A model generated the notes under the pieces. That model ran no database searches. It was given only the letters and a program-made list of their open reading frames with translations, and was not told the DNA's origin. From Bog-756 sp963841885 (GTDB lineage Bacteria > Actinomycetota > Acidimicrobiia > Acidimicrobiales > RAAP-2), in assembly GCA_963841885.1 (NCBI GenBank), contig CAWJEK010000019.1, positions 124,001-188,000 on the forward strand: a stretch of 64,000 nucleotides of DNA, given 5' to 3'. Below are positions 46,276 to 53,991 of the stretch, piece by piece; the first letter of the stretch is position 1, and every line of letters begins with the position of its first letter. The translations under genes were made by a program, and so were the position numbers.

Positions 46276-47260
46276 TCAGGTGGCGAGGAGCGTGGTGAGC
46301 CGGGCGGCCAACAGGTCGCTGCTCGGTCCGTTGATGGTGATCTCCATCCGGTTGCCCTGCCGGGTGGAGTTGACGAGACCCGCCTCGCGCAGCCGCTTCA
46401 CGTGCATGCTCACCGTGGGCTGCGACAACGAGAAGCTCCGGGCGATCTCCCCCACCGTCGTCGGCCCCGACCGGAGGGTGTGGAAGATGGCCAGCCGGGT
46501 CGGGTCCGCCAGGGCGCGCAGCGTTGACGCCACGTCCTCCGTCTCCGCCCGGGCGGCCATGACGAGGTCGGTGGCACCCATGCCGACGACGGTGCAGTCG
46601 GGCAGGTCGAGGTAGAGGCCGCGGCCGAACAGCGCGCACTGGGACGATGAGGACCTGGTGGCCCGAGTCCTGCATCTCCAGGATGGCGGGCAGGTGTTCC
46701 ACGAAGGTGGGGCAGTCGGCGGAGATGATCTCGGGCCACTCGACCCCGTTGGCGATGGCCTTGGCGACGTCGGCCGCCGACTGCTCCGCCGCCGGCCGGC
46801 CGACGCGCTGCCACCACGGGTCGACGAACTCCCAGATCTCGGCCTGGATGGCGAAGTACCGGTCCCGCACCACGTCCGAATCCCGGAGTCGCCGCAGGCG
46901 CGACCAGGTCGCCCGGCGTATCTCCTCGGTCTCGGAGGACACGGCGGGCTCGACCGGCAGCGTGTCGATCGCCGCCTCGCAGCCGTCCCGGTAGGTGGCG
47001 AAGTCACCCGCCCCCAGCACACCGCCGTGGAACGCCATGACCTCGGCCTCGACGGTGCACGTGACGTCGTCGGGCCACAGGTCCAGCATCCTCCGGGGGA
47101 GGTCGGCGTGCTCTTCGTAGAGTCGCCCGAGTATCGGATGGTTCGAGCGCAGGTACTCCGAGGAGGCGGCGTGGACACACCAGGTGAGGTCGAGGACCAG
47201 CGAATGGTCGAGGACGACGGGAGACGGCGGGGTGTGAGGAGCAGGGTCAGCGATCTGCAT
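46276..47260 (-). CDS. ArsR-type regulator with ~210-residue N-terminal domain, frameshifted
   Basis: A transcription regulator. The C-terminal ~100 residues form an ArsR winged helix: RALADPTRLAIFHTLRSGPTTVGEIARSFSLSQPTVSMHVKRLREAGLVNSTRQGNRMEI. The long N-terminal region (LDLTWCVHAASSEYLRSNHP, IQAEIWEFVDPWW, YLDLPDCTVVGMG) resembles the sensor part of actinobacterial DUF5937-type ArsR proteins, from memory. The frame breaks near 46640-46644 (HQVLIV to QCALFGRG), and removing one base of a C3 run gives 327 residues. It is divergent from a 78-residue gene across an AT-rich promoter. Confidence 0.83.
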
Positions 47261-47286
47261 AGGTAACCATCTATATCAGTAAATAG

Positions 47287-47314
47287 TTGATTTGTCCACT
47301 CTTTCGGGTAGAAT
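47287..47314 (+). promoter_or_regulatory. Promoter of the small gene at 47344
   Basis: TTGATT (47287-47292) and TAGAAT (47309-47314) are 16 bp apart in an AT-rich patch. The start codon at 47344 is 29 bases downstream. The adjacent CTATATCAGTAAATAG (47270-47285) has short symmetric ends and could be a binding site for the divergent ArsR regulator (weak). Confidence 0.55.
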
Positions 47315-47343
47315 GGAGGTCTACGGGCAGCAAGGACGAGGAC

Positions 47344-47580
47344 ATGAACCCCATGCAGGTGGAGCAGTTGGTGAAGGACCACGAGACGGAGCTGCGGGCG
47401 TCCCGTGGATCCGCCCGCCGCCCCTCCACCCGCGGGCGGGGGGTCGCCCGCTTCTCGCGCACCGGTGTGCAGGCGATCGGCGTCGGCCTCGTCCGGGTGG
47501 GTCTGCGGCTGGCCGGCCCGGACACCCGGGTGCCGCGCACCGGATCCGGCCGCACCGGCCTCCTCGAGTCCCCCTCCTGA
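47344..47580 (+). CDS. Small basic protein of unknown function
   Basis: A 78-residue basic protein. The N-terminus MNPMQVEQLVKDHETELRASRG resembles the short N-terminal helix found in many small actinobacterial proteins (xxLVxEHxxELRRxA). This is followed by an Arg-rich, Gly-rich region and no recognised domain. It has its own promoter and is divergent from the ArsR fusion, which may control it. It is convergent with the arylsulfatase gene. Confidence 0.6.
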   Translation: MNPMQVEQLVKDHETELRASRGSARRPSTRGRGVARFSRTGVQAIGVGLVRVGLRLAGPDTRVPRTGSGRTGLLESPS

Positions 47581-47622
47581 GCCTCCGCTCCCCAGGGTGG
47601 GCCAGTGCGGGTCGTGTCGGGT

Positions 47623-49920
47623 CTACTGCTCGGCCATGATCCGCTCGAACTCGACCATCGGATTGACCGGGACGTGCTCGTCGAGGGTGATCGTCACCGT
47701 GCGGATGCGCGCGGTGCACCTGAACGGCGCCTGGTAGCCCTCCCCCACCGGCGGCCCCAGCTCGTAGCCACACGTCAGTCCGGCATTGGTCTCGTTGAAC
47801 GTCGTCATGGTGAAGAGTCGGATGGGCCGCTCGGCGACCACCGAGTCGTCGACCAGGAGGATCGCGTCACCACCGGCGTCCTCGTGGCGGTGGAAGCGGT
47901 AGCTCAGGATGTGGCGACCCGCCGGCACCGGTTCCGGCGCCTCGACGACGTGGCGCTCCTTGCCGTAGAGGTTGTGGACGTAGCGCAGCCGCCCGTCGAC
48001 GAGGTGGAACGAGAAGCCCCCGAGGACCGACCCCTGGGCGAGCAGGACACCCTCGGCCGGCGCACCGTCCGGGATGGTGACGTCGACGTCGATGCGGTGG
48101 CCCCGGTTCTTCACGTTCGGGGCCACCGACTCCGGTACGGGTGACGTCCCCGGGTACAGCGTGCACACGAGCCGCGGCCGCCGCCAGTCGGGCTTGGGGT
48201 TGTTGATGGCGTGGAGGACCCGGTTGTCCAGGGGGAGCACGTCGTTGCGCCGCGCCTCCCGCCACCACAGGTCCACCAGCTCGGCCACCCGTCCGGGTTC
48301 CTGGTCGGCCAGATCGTGGATCTCGGACCGGTCGACGGCTACGTGGTACAGCTCCCACCGGTCCTCGTCGAACGATGCGTTGACGCGCAGCCCGTCGTCG
48401 TACAGGGGAGCGATGGGCTTGAATGTCACCGCCTTCCATCCGTCGTGGTAGAGCGCCCGGCTGCCGAACATCTCGAAGTGCTGGGTACGCCGTGGCGCCG
48501 CTGCCGCGGCCCCGTCGGGCTCCAGGATCGGAGCGAAGCTGATGCCGTCGACCGCGCTCTGGGGTACGTGGCCGATGGTCGGGGGCGGCTCGATCCCGGC
48601 CAGCTCGAGCACCGTGGGGAAGATGTCGACCGCATGCACGAACTGGCTCCGGACGCCCCCCGTCGCCACCAGTCGAGAGGGCCAGCTCACGATGCACGGG
48701 TCGGCCACACCCCCTTCGTGGACCTCGCGCTTCCAGCGCTTGAACGGCGTGTTGCCGGCCATGGTCCAACCCCACGGGTAGTTGTTGTGGGCACTCGGGC
48801 CACCGAGCTCGTCGATGCGGGCGGCCAGCTCGCCGGGGCCCGCCGAATCGAAGTTCGACAGTCTCGCCTCGTTGATCGAGCCGGTGGGTCCTCCCTCCGA
48901 ACTCGCCCCGTTGTCGGAGACGACCATGACCAGGGTGTCGTCCAGGTCCCCCGTCTCCTCCAGGAAAGTCAGAACCCGTCCGAGCTGTTCGTCGGTGTAG
49001 GCCAGGAAGGCCGCGAAGCACTCCATGAAGCGGGCGGCGACCCGGCGGTCCCGTTCCGGCAGCGACTCCCACGGTGGGACCCAGGGCGGACGGGGGGCGA
49101 GCTCGGTCCCGGGCCCGAGCAGACCGGTGGCGAGCTGGCGGGCGAAGATCTCGTCGCGCCACCGGTCCCAACCCTGGTCGAAGTGTCCCCGGTAGCGGTC
49201 GATCCACTCGGCCGGGGCCTGGTGGGGGGCGTGACAGGCACCGGTCGCGAAATACAGGAAGAACCGACGGTCCGGGTCGACGTTGCGCAGGTCGCCGATC
49301 TGTCCGATGGCCTGATCGGCCAGATCGGCGCTCAGGTGGTACCCCTCCGCGAGGGTCGCCGGTGGGGCGACGGAATGGTTGTCGTGGTACAGGGTCGGGA
49401 CGAACTGGTGGGTCTCCCCGCCGTGGAATCCGTACCACCGGTCGAACCCCCGGGCCAGTGGCCACGAGTGCCGGGGGGATCCCATGTTGGTGTGGTCGCC
49501 CGGCGTGAGATGCCATTTGCCGACCGCGTAGGTGGCGTATCCCCGCTGGCGCAGCACCTCGGAGAGGAAGCCGTTCTCCTGCGGGATCTCACCGTCGTAC
49601 CCGGGGTAGCCCGACGGCATGTCGGCGACACGGCCCATTCCGTTGCGGTGGTGGTTGCGGCCGGTCAGCAGGCAGGCGCGGGTGGCGGAACAGATGGCGG
49701 TGGTGTGGAAGTTGGTCAGTCGGAGCCCCCGTCCGGCCAACCCGTCGATCACCGGGGTGGCGATGTCCGAGCCGTAGCAGCCGAGTTGGCCGAAGCCGAC
49801 ATCGTCGAGGACGACCAGCAGGACGTTGGGCGCACCTTCGGGAGGCTCGGCCACCTCGGGCCACCACGGCGTGGACGTCCTCCAGTCGTCACCGACGACC
49901 CCCCTGAATTCCGTTCTCAT
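47623..49920 (-). CDS. Large arylsulfatase (type I formylglycine-dependent)
   Basis: A 765-residue sulfatase that releases sulfate from sulfate esters. Metal-binding Asp pair in NVLLVVLDDVGFGQLG; the formylglycine motif CSATR in TAICSATRACLLTGRNHH (P of C-x-P-x-R replaced by A, which sulfatases tolerate); then YAVGKWHLTP, and DNGASSEGG with late metal ligands. The C-terminal ~200 residues form a beta-rich domain common in large actinobacterial arylsulfatases. No signal peptide is seen. The start ATG 49920 follows GAGGAGG. Together with the SsuACB-TauD operon it points to scavenging of organic sulfur. Confidence 0.94.
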   Translation of the reverse strand: MRTEFRGVVGDDWRTSTPWWPEVAEPPEGAPNVLLVVLDDVGFGQLGCYGSDIATPVIDGLAGRGLRLTNFHTTAICSATRACLLTGRNHHRNGMGRVADMPSGYPGYDGEIPQENGFLSEVLRQRGYATYAVGKWHLTPGDHTNMGSPRHSWPLARGFDRWYGFHGGETHQFVPTLYHDNHSVAPPATLAEGYHLSADLADQAIGQIGDLRNVDPDRRFFLYFATGACHAPHQAPAEWIDRYRGHFDQGWDRWRDEIFARQLATGLLGPGTELAPRPPWVPPWESLPERDRRVAARFMECFAAFLAYTDEQLGRVLTFLEETGDLDDTLVMVVSDNGASSEGGPTGSINEARLSNFDSAGPGELAARIDELGGPSAHNNYPWGWTMAGNTPFKRWKREVHEGGVADPCIVSWPSRLVATGGVRSQFVHAVDIFPTVLELAGIEPPPTIGHVPQSAVDGISFAPILEPDGAAAAAPRRTQHFEMFGSRALYHDGWKAVTFKPIAPLYDDGLRVNASFDEDRWELYHVAVDRSEIHDLADQEPGRVAELVDLWWREARRNDVLPLDNRVLHAINNPKPDWRRPRLVCTLYPGTSPVPESVAPNVKNRGHRIDVDVTIPDGAPAEGVLLAQGSVLGGFSFHLVDGRLRYVHNLYGKERHVVEAPEPVPAGRHILSYRFHRHEDAGGDAILLVDDSVVAERPIRLFTMTTFNETNAGLTCGYELGPPVGEGYQAPFRCTARIRTVTITLDEHVPVNPMVEFERIMAEQ

Positions 49921-50118
49921 GACGTCCTCCTCGGCGTTGTCGTGGTCCAGCCGTTCCGGTGCCGACTCCCCCGGAGTCGCCGGGGCCCACATGCACGCTA
50001 CGTCGCGGGACGGAGGGGGATCCCGGTCGGTCGTCACCACCTGGGTCGCTCGTCACCTCCCGGGCGAGCGACGGAGGAGGCGTGGCCGGGGGATCGGCCG
50101 GCGCATCGCGGCCGTCGA
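49921..50118. other. Intergenic region upstream of the arylsulfatase
   Basis: 198 bp between the arylsulfatase start and the end of the MFS gene, both on the minus strand. It contains the ribosome site GAGGAGG just before 49920. No convincing -35/-10 pair or palindrome stands out. Confidence 0.35.
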
Positions 50119-51633
50119 TCAGTAGATCTCCGTCGGGAGCCGGTCGGCCTCCGCCTCCGTCACATGGGTGCCGGTGGCCGGCCGGCCCGGATGCACGTTG
50201 ATCACGAACCCGGCCACCACCGCGGCGAGGACGAAGATCCCGGCCGCCCAACCACTGGCCGTGGCGTAGCCGTGGACCGTCGCCCGGGCGAGCTCCCCGG
50301 TGGTCCGGGCGTGGGAGGCCAGATAGGCCGTCGTAGCGGCCGCGGCGATCGTGTTGAGCAACGCGGTCCCGATGGAGGCACCGATCTGCTGCGACGTGTT
50401 GGTCATGGCGGAGGTGACGCCGACGTCCTTCGGATCGGCGTTCTGGGTGGCCGTGCTCACGCAGGGCACGATGGCGAGCCCGAGTCCGATACCGAGGAGG
50501 ATCTCGCTCGGCAGCACGTGCGTGAGGTACGCCGACTCCGGCGTCAATGTCGTGAAGAGCGCGGCGCCGACGGCCGACAGCAGGAGGCCGGGCACCACGA
50601 GCAGGCGGGTCCGGACGTACGGCATGAGCCGGCTCGCCACCTGCGTCGCCGCCAGGCCGTTCAGCACCAGGATGGGCAGGAACGCGACGCCGGTCTTCAG
50701 CGGCGAGTAATGGTCGATCGTCTGGAGCAGGTACGTCAGGAACAGGAACGTGCCGAACATGGCGGTCACCGCCAGCAGGATGGTGGCGTACGACCCGGCC
50801 CGGTTGCGGTTGGCCAGGACCCGGAGCGGGAGCAGCGGGTTCGGCCCCCGGCTCTGCCAGACGATGAAGGCGGTCAGCAGCACTCCGGCGAGCACCAGCG
50901 AGACGATCACGCCGGTGGCACTCCAGCCGCTGGTGCCGGCTTCGCCGAGACCGTAGACGAGCGCCACCAGACCGCCGCAGCCGAGGACGACACCGAGCAC
51001 GTCGAGCCGGATGCCCGGTACGCCGTCACGGCGGGGGATCAGGGTGAAGGCACCGAAGAAGACCACGGCGGCGATGGGCAGGTTGACGTACAGGCACCAG
51101 CGCCAGTCGACGTACTCGGTCAGGAAGCCGCCGAGGATGAGTCCGAACGCGGAGCCGGCGATGGCGATGGTCGCGTAGATCCCGAAGGCCCGGCCCCGTT
51201 CCCGGGGGTCCGTGAACGTCGACGTCAGGAGCGAGAGGACCGACGGAGCCAACAGGGCGCCGAAGAGGCCCTGCAGTCCCCGGGCACCGATCAGCATCAG
51301 CGTCGTCTGGGCCGCGCCCCCGACGGCCGACGCCAGCGCGAACCCGACGACCCCGGTCATCAACGTGCGCTTCGGACCGAACATGTCGCTGATCCGTCCC
51401 CCGAGGAGGAGGAAGCCGCCGAAGGCCAGTGTGTAGGCCGTGACGACCCACTGCCGGTCGGTGTCGGAGAAGCCCAGGGAGTGCTGGGCGGACGGCAGGG
51501 CGATGATCATGATGGTCGAGTCGAGGACCACCATGAGCTGCGCTCCCGCGATGACGACCAGGATCCACCAGTGGGCCCGGGTGGCTCCGGTGGAGCCGTC
51601 ACCTGCCGAGTGGGGGTCCGGCGGCGCGGTCAT
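50119..51633 (-). CDS. MFS multidrug efflux transporter, DHA2 type
   Basis: A 504-residue, 14-helix exporter. DHA2 features: VVLDSTIMIIALPSAQHSLGFS in helix 1, FLLLGGRISDMFGPKRTLMTGV (motif A), ARGLQGLFGALLAPSVLSLL and LILGGFLTEYVDWRWCLYVNLP. Likely substrates are drugs or hydrophobic metabolites. Its start overlaps the stop of the upstream TetR gene (ATGA), so it belongs to a regulator-pump operon. Confidence 0.94.
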   Translation of the reverse strand: MTAPPDPHSAGDGSTGATRAHWWILVVIAGAQLMVVLDSTIMIIALPSAQHSLGFSDTDRQWVVTAYTLAFGGFLLLGGRISDMFGPKRTLMTGVVGFALASAVGGAAQTTLMLIGARGLQGLFGALLAPSVLSLLTSTFTDPRERGRAFGIYATIAIAGSAFGLILGGFLTEYVDWRWCLYVNLPIAAVVFFGAFTLIPRRDGVPGIRLDVLGVVLGCGGLVALVYGLGEAGTSGWSATGVIVSLVLAGVLLTAFIVWQSRGPNPLLPLRVLANRNRAGSYATILLAVTAMFGTFLFLTYLLQTIDHYSPLKTGVAFLPILVLNGLAATQVASRLMPYVRTRLLVVPGLLLSAVGAALFTTLTPESAYLTHVLPSEILLGIGLGLAIVPCVSTATQNADPKDVGVTSAMTNTSQQIGASIGTALLNTIAAAATTAYLASHARTTGELARATVHGYATASGWAAGIFVLAAVVAGFVINVHPGRPATGTHVTEAEADRLPTEIY

Positions 51634-52328
51634 CGGGACCCCGCATCGGCCGGGGTCCTGGAGGACGGATCCCGCTTGGCGAGGATCCGGTCGATCTGGG
51701 CCTGGCTCACCGGCCGGTGCGCCAGCACCTCGTCCGTCGGCCGCATCCCGGCCACCAGGAGGTCGAGGTGTCGGCGCCACGCCTGCGGGGCGTTCGCTCC
51801 GGTGGTCTCGAGCACCCCGCGTATCGACCACAGCGCGAGCGACACGTCGGTGCTCGTCAGGTCGGTGCGGACCCGACCGTGCGCCTGGGCGTCGGCCAGG
51901 AGGTCGTCGATCAGCGACCTGGCCGTGGTGATCAGGGGATGGTCGGTGCTCCAGAGCTTGGGCAGGCAGCCGAGGTGCTCGGCCTGATACGAACAGGACG
52001 CCTCGAGGAAGTGCTCGAGGCCGGTGCCGTCCGGGCGCTCCGCCGCCGCTCGGGCCATGGCGATCGTGTGCTCCAGGACCTGGGAGACGAGCGCCTCGAT
52101 GAGGGCCTGCTTCGACGCGAACCGTCGATAGAGCGTGCCCATCCCGACACCGGCCGCCCGCGCCACGTCGGCCACGCTGGCCTCGAGTCCCTGCTCCTCG
52201 AACACCTGGCCGGCGGCCACCAGCAGGCGCTCGCGGTTCCGCACGGCGTCCCGTCGGATCGGTCGTGCGGCGACGCTGACGGTCGGTGCGTCGGTCCCGG
52301 GAGCCGGATCCGTAACCGGAGCTTTCAC
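51630..52328 (-). CDS. TetR family regulator of the MFS operon
   Basis: A 232-residue regulator. HTH: RDAVRNRERLLVAAGQVFEEQGL, EASVADVARAAGVGMGTLYRRF and ASKQALIEALV, followed by a C-terminal domain with SYQAEHLGCLPKLWSTDHPLI. The start at GTG 52328 is the first in-frame start before the HTH apart from an upstream GTG at 52376; the longer form would overlap the operator. It is divergent from an SDR gene across a region with three TAARYGGA half-sites and overlaps the MFS gene by ATGA. Confidence 0.9.
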   Translation of the reverse strand: MKAPVTDPAPGTDAPTVSVAARPIRRDAVRNRERLLVAAGQVFEEQGLEASVADVARAAGVGMGTLYRRFASKQALIEALVSQVLEHTIAMARAAAERPDGTGLEHFLEASCSYQAEHLGCLPKLWSTDHPLITTARSLIDDLLADAQAHGRVRTDLTSTDVSLALWSIRGVLETTGANAPQAWRRHLDLLVAGMRPTDEVLAHRPVSQAQIDRILAKRDPSSRTPADAGSR

Positions 52329-52369
52329 TCCGTTTATCCTAGGCGTAAGCGGAGCGATCTGTCCACTTA
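52328..52369. promoter_or_regulatory. Triple half-site TetR operator candidate
   Basis: Three related half-sites with alternating orientation: TAAACGGAG (minus strand, 52328-52336), TAAGCGGAG (plus, 52346-52354) and TAAGTGGAC (minus, 52361-52369). Neighbouring pairs form two overlapping inverted repeats. The cluster lies between the divergent TetR and SDR genes and touches the TetR start codon, so binding would block both promoters. Confidence 0.55.
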
Positions 52370-52460
52370 TGGCCACCAGGCCGCCGCGGTCGGCTCTACG
52401 CTGCAAGGGTGGGATCCCGAGGGACACCCCACCAACGCGGGCAGGTCCGAGGGAGTCGGC

Positions 52461-53372
52461 ATGGGCACGGCAGTGGTCACGGGAGCGAGGGGCGTCGGGT
52501 ACGAGGTGGGTCGCGGTCTCGCCGGTGCCGGGATGCGGGTCGTCTTCGGCGTCCGCCGCGCCGAGACGGGTGACCGGGCGGTGCACAGCATCCGTGCCGG
52601 CCAACCCGACGCCGACGTGTCCTGGGAGCTCCTGGACCTCGCCGACCTGGGTTCGGTGGCCGCCTTCGGCGACCGCATGCGGGACCGCCACGACCGGGTC
52701 GACATCCTGGTCAACAACGCCGGCGTCGTCATGCCGCTGGAGCGCGAGACGACCGCGGACGGCTTCGAGCTGCACTTCGGTACCAACCACCTCGGTCACT
52801 TCGCCCTCGCGTCGGAGATGCTGCCTCTCCTGAGGGCCTCCGGGGGCGCCCGGGTGGTGGTCGTGGGCAGCCTGGCCCACCGGCGGGCGGACATCGACTT
52901 CGACGACCTGCAGGCCGAACGGACCTACCGACGGGTCAGGGCCTACGGACAGTCCAAGTTGGCCAACCTGCTGTTCATGTCGGAGCTGCAGCGCCGCAGC
53001 GACGCGGGCGGCTGGGGGGTGACCTCCGTCGGCGGCCATCCCGGCTTCGCCCGGACCGACGCGATCCTGCGTCCCGACGACAGCCTCGCCAAGCGCGGCT
53101 TCACGAAGCTGATGTCGGGGCTCATCCCGACCCCCGAGCGCGCCGCCCGGCCGATCGTGCATGCGGCGACCGCCCCGGACGTGGCTCCGGCGTCGTACTT
53201 CGGCCCGTCCGGGCCCGGGGAGATCGGCGGCCCCGTGGGCCCGGCCAAGTTGGCCGACCGGGCGCAGGACCCGGTGCTGGCGGCCCGGCTGTGGGACGTC
53301 TCCGAGCAGCTGACCGGAGCCCGGTTCGATTCCGACGACGAGCGCGACCCCGACCGTTCGTCCGCGGGGTGA
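52461..53372 (+). CDS. Short-chain dehydrogenase/reductase
   Basis: An NAD(P)-dependent oxidoreductase of 303 residues. Cofactor motif in AVVTGARGVGYEVGRGLA, NNAG motif in DILVNNAGVVMP, catalytic Ser in VVVGSLAHRR and YGQSK (YxxxK) following. It resembles retinol dehydrogenase/protochlorophyllide-reductase-like SDRs in the segment FELHFGTNHLGHFAL. The substrate is unknown. The start ATG 52461 follows GAGGGAG. It is divergent from the TetR-MFS operon and probably under the same operator. Confidence 0.92.
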   Translation: MGTAVVTGARGVGYEVGRGLAGAGMRVVFGVRRAETGDRAVHSIRAGQPDADVSWELLDLADLGSVAAFGDRMRDRHDRVDILVNNAGVVMPLERETTADGFELHFGTNHLGHFALASEMLPLLRASGGARVVVVGSLAHRRADIDFDDLQAERTYRRVRAYGQSKLANLLFMSELQRRSDAGGWGVTSVGGHPGFARTDAILRPDDSLAKRGFTKLMSGLIPTPERAARPIVHAATAPDVAPASYFGPSGPGEIGGPVGPAKLADRAQDPVLAARLWDVSEQLTGARFDSDDERDPDRSSAG

Positions 53373-53410
53373 CCGCCGGATCCACGGGTGACGGGTCCGG
53401 GGCCGACGGA

Positions 53411-53854
53411 TCAGGACGCCGGCGTCCGTCCGGGTCGTCCACCCGGGGCGACCGCCCCTCCCACCCGACGCTCGGCCATCGCCTGGTGGACGAGGCAGAA
53501 CCGGGTGGCCGGCAGGGCCTCGAGGCGCGCCGAGCCGATCCGCTCACCGCAGACCTCGCAGATCCCGTACTCCCCCCGGTCGAGCCGCCGCAGGGCGTCG
53601 TCCACGTCCCGGAGTCGGCGGTCGAGCTGCTCGAGGAACGACTGGTCCCGTTCACGGTCCTCGAGCTCGTCGTCCGGGTCGGCCGGGCGCGGGTCCACCC
53701 CGGAGGGCTCCCGGTCGGCCGGGTCGATCCGGTCCAGCCCGTCCCCGCCGACGGCCCGTCGCAGACCGACCAGTCGGTCGTGCTCCGCCTCCAGCCCGGC
53801 GCGGACCTGCTCTCGGTCCACGCCCCCCTCCCGGGCAACCTCGTCCTCGGCCAT
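53411..53854 (-). CDS. DksA/TraR family zinc-finger protein
   Basis: A 147-residue protein with an N-terminal acidic helical hairpin (QVRAGLEAEHDRLVGLRRAV, then LEDRERDQSFLEQLDRRLRDVDDALRRLDRGEYG) and a C-terminal zinc finger CEVCGERIGSARLEALPATRFCLVHQ. Three Cys and one His (C-x2-C...C-x2-H) replace the usual four Cys. Such proteins bind RNA polymerase through the secondary channel or act as related stress factors. The start ATG 53854 is consistent with the family. It is convergent with the SDR gene and divergent from lhr. Confidence 0.88.
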   Translation of the reverse strand: MAEDEVAREGGVDREQVRAGLEAEHDRLVGLRRAVGGDGLDRIDPADREPSGVDPRPADPDDELEDRERDQSFLEQLDRRLRDVDDALRRLDRGEYGICEVCGERIGSARLEALPATRFCLVHQAMAERRVGGAVAPGGRPGRTPAS

Positions 53855-53991
53855 GGCTCCGGCCCTCCCCCCTGCCGGCATCTCCGGCGGTCGTGCGCTG
53901 TACCCGCCGGGCCGGCGTTCCACACCGGACCAGGGGACTCGGCGGCCCGTCGCCCCGGGCCGGCGTGACAACCCGCCCGTAGGATGGTCGG

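Noticed and set aside
48211..51987. A 1258-codon open frame on the + strand
   Set aside because: It is opposite the arylsulfatase, MFS and TetR genes and is rich in His, Arg and Gln runs; it is a GC-bias shadow of real minus-strand genes.
53925..53950. GGGGACTCGGCGGCCCGT upstream of the DksA-like gene as a DevR box
   Set aside because: The two half-sites are one base further apart than in the other copies, and the centre does not match.
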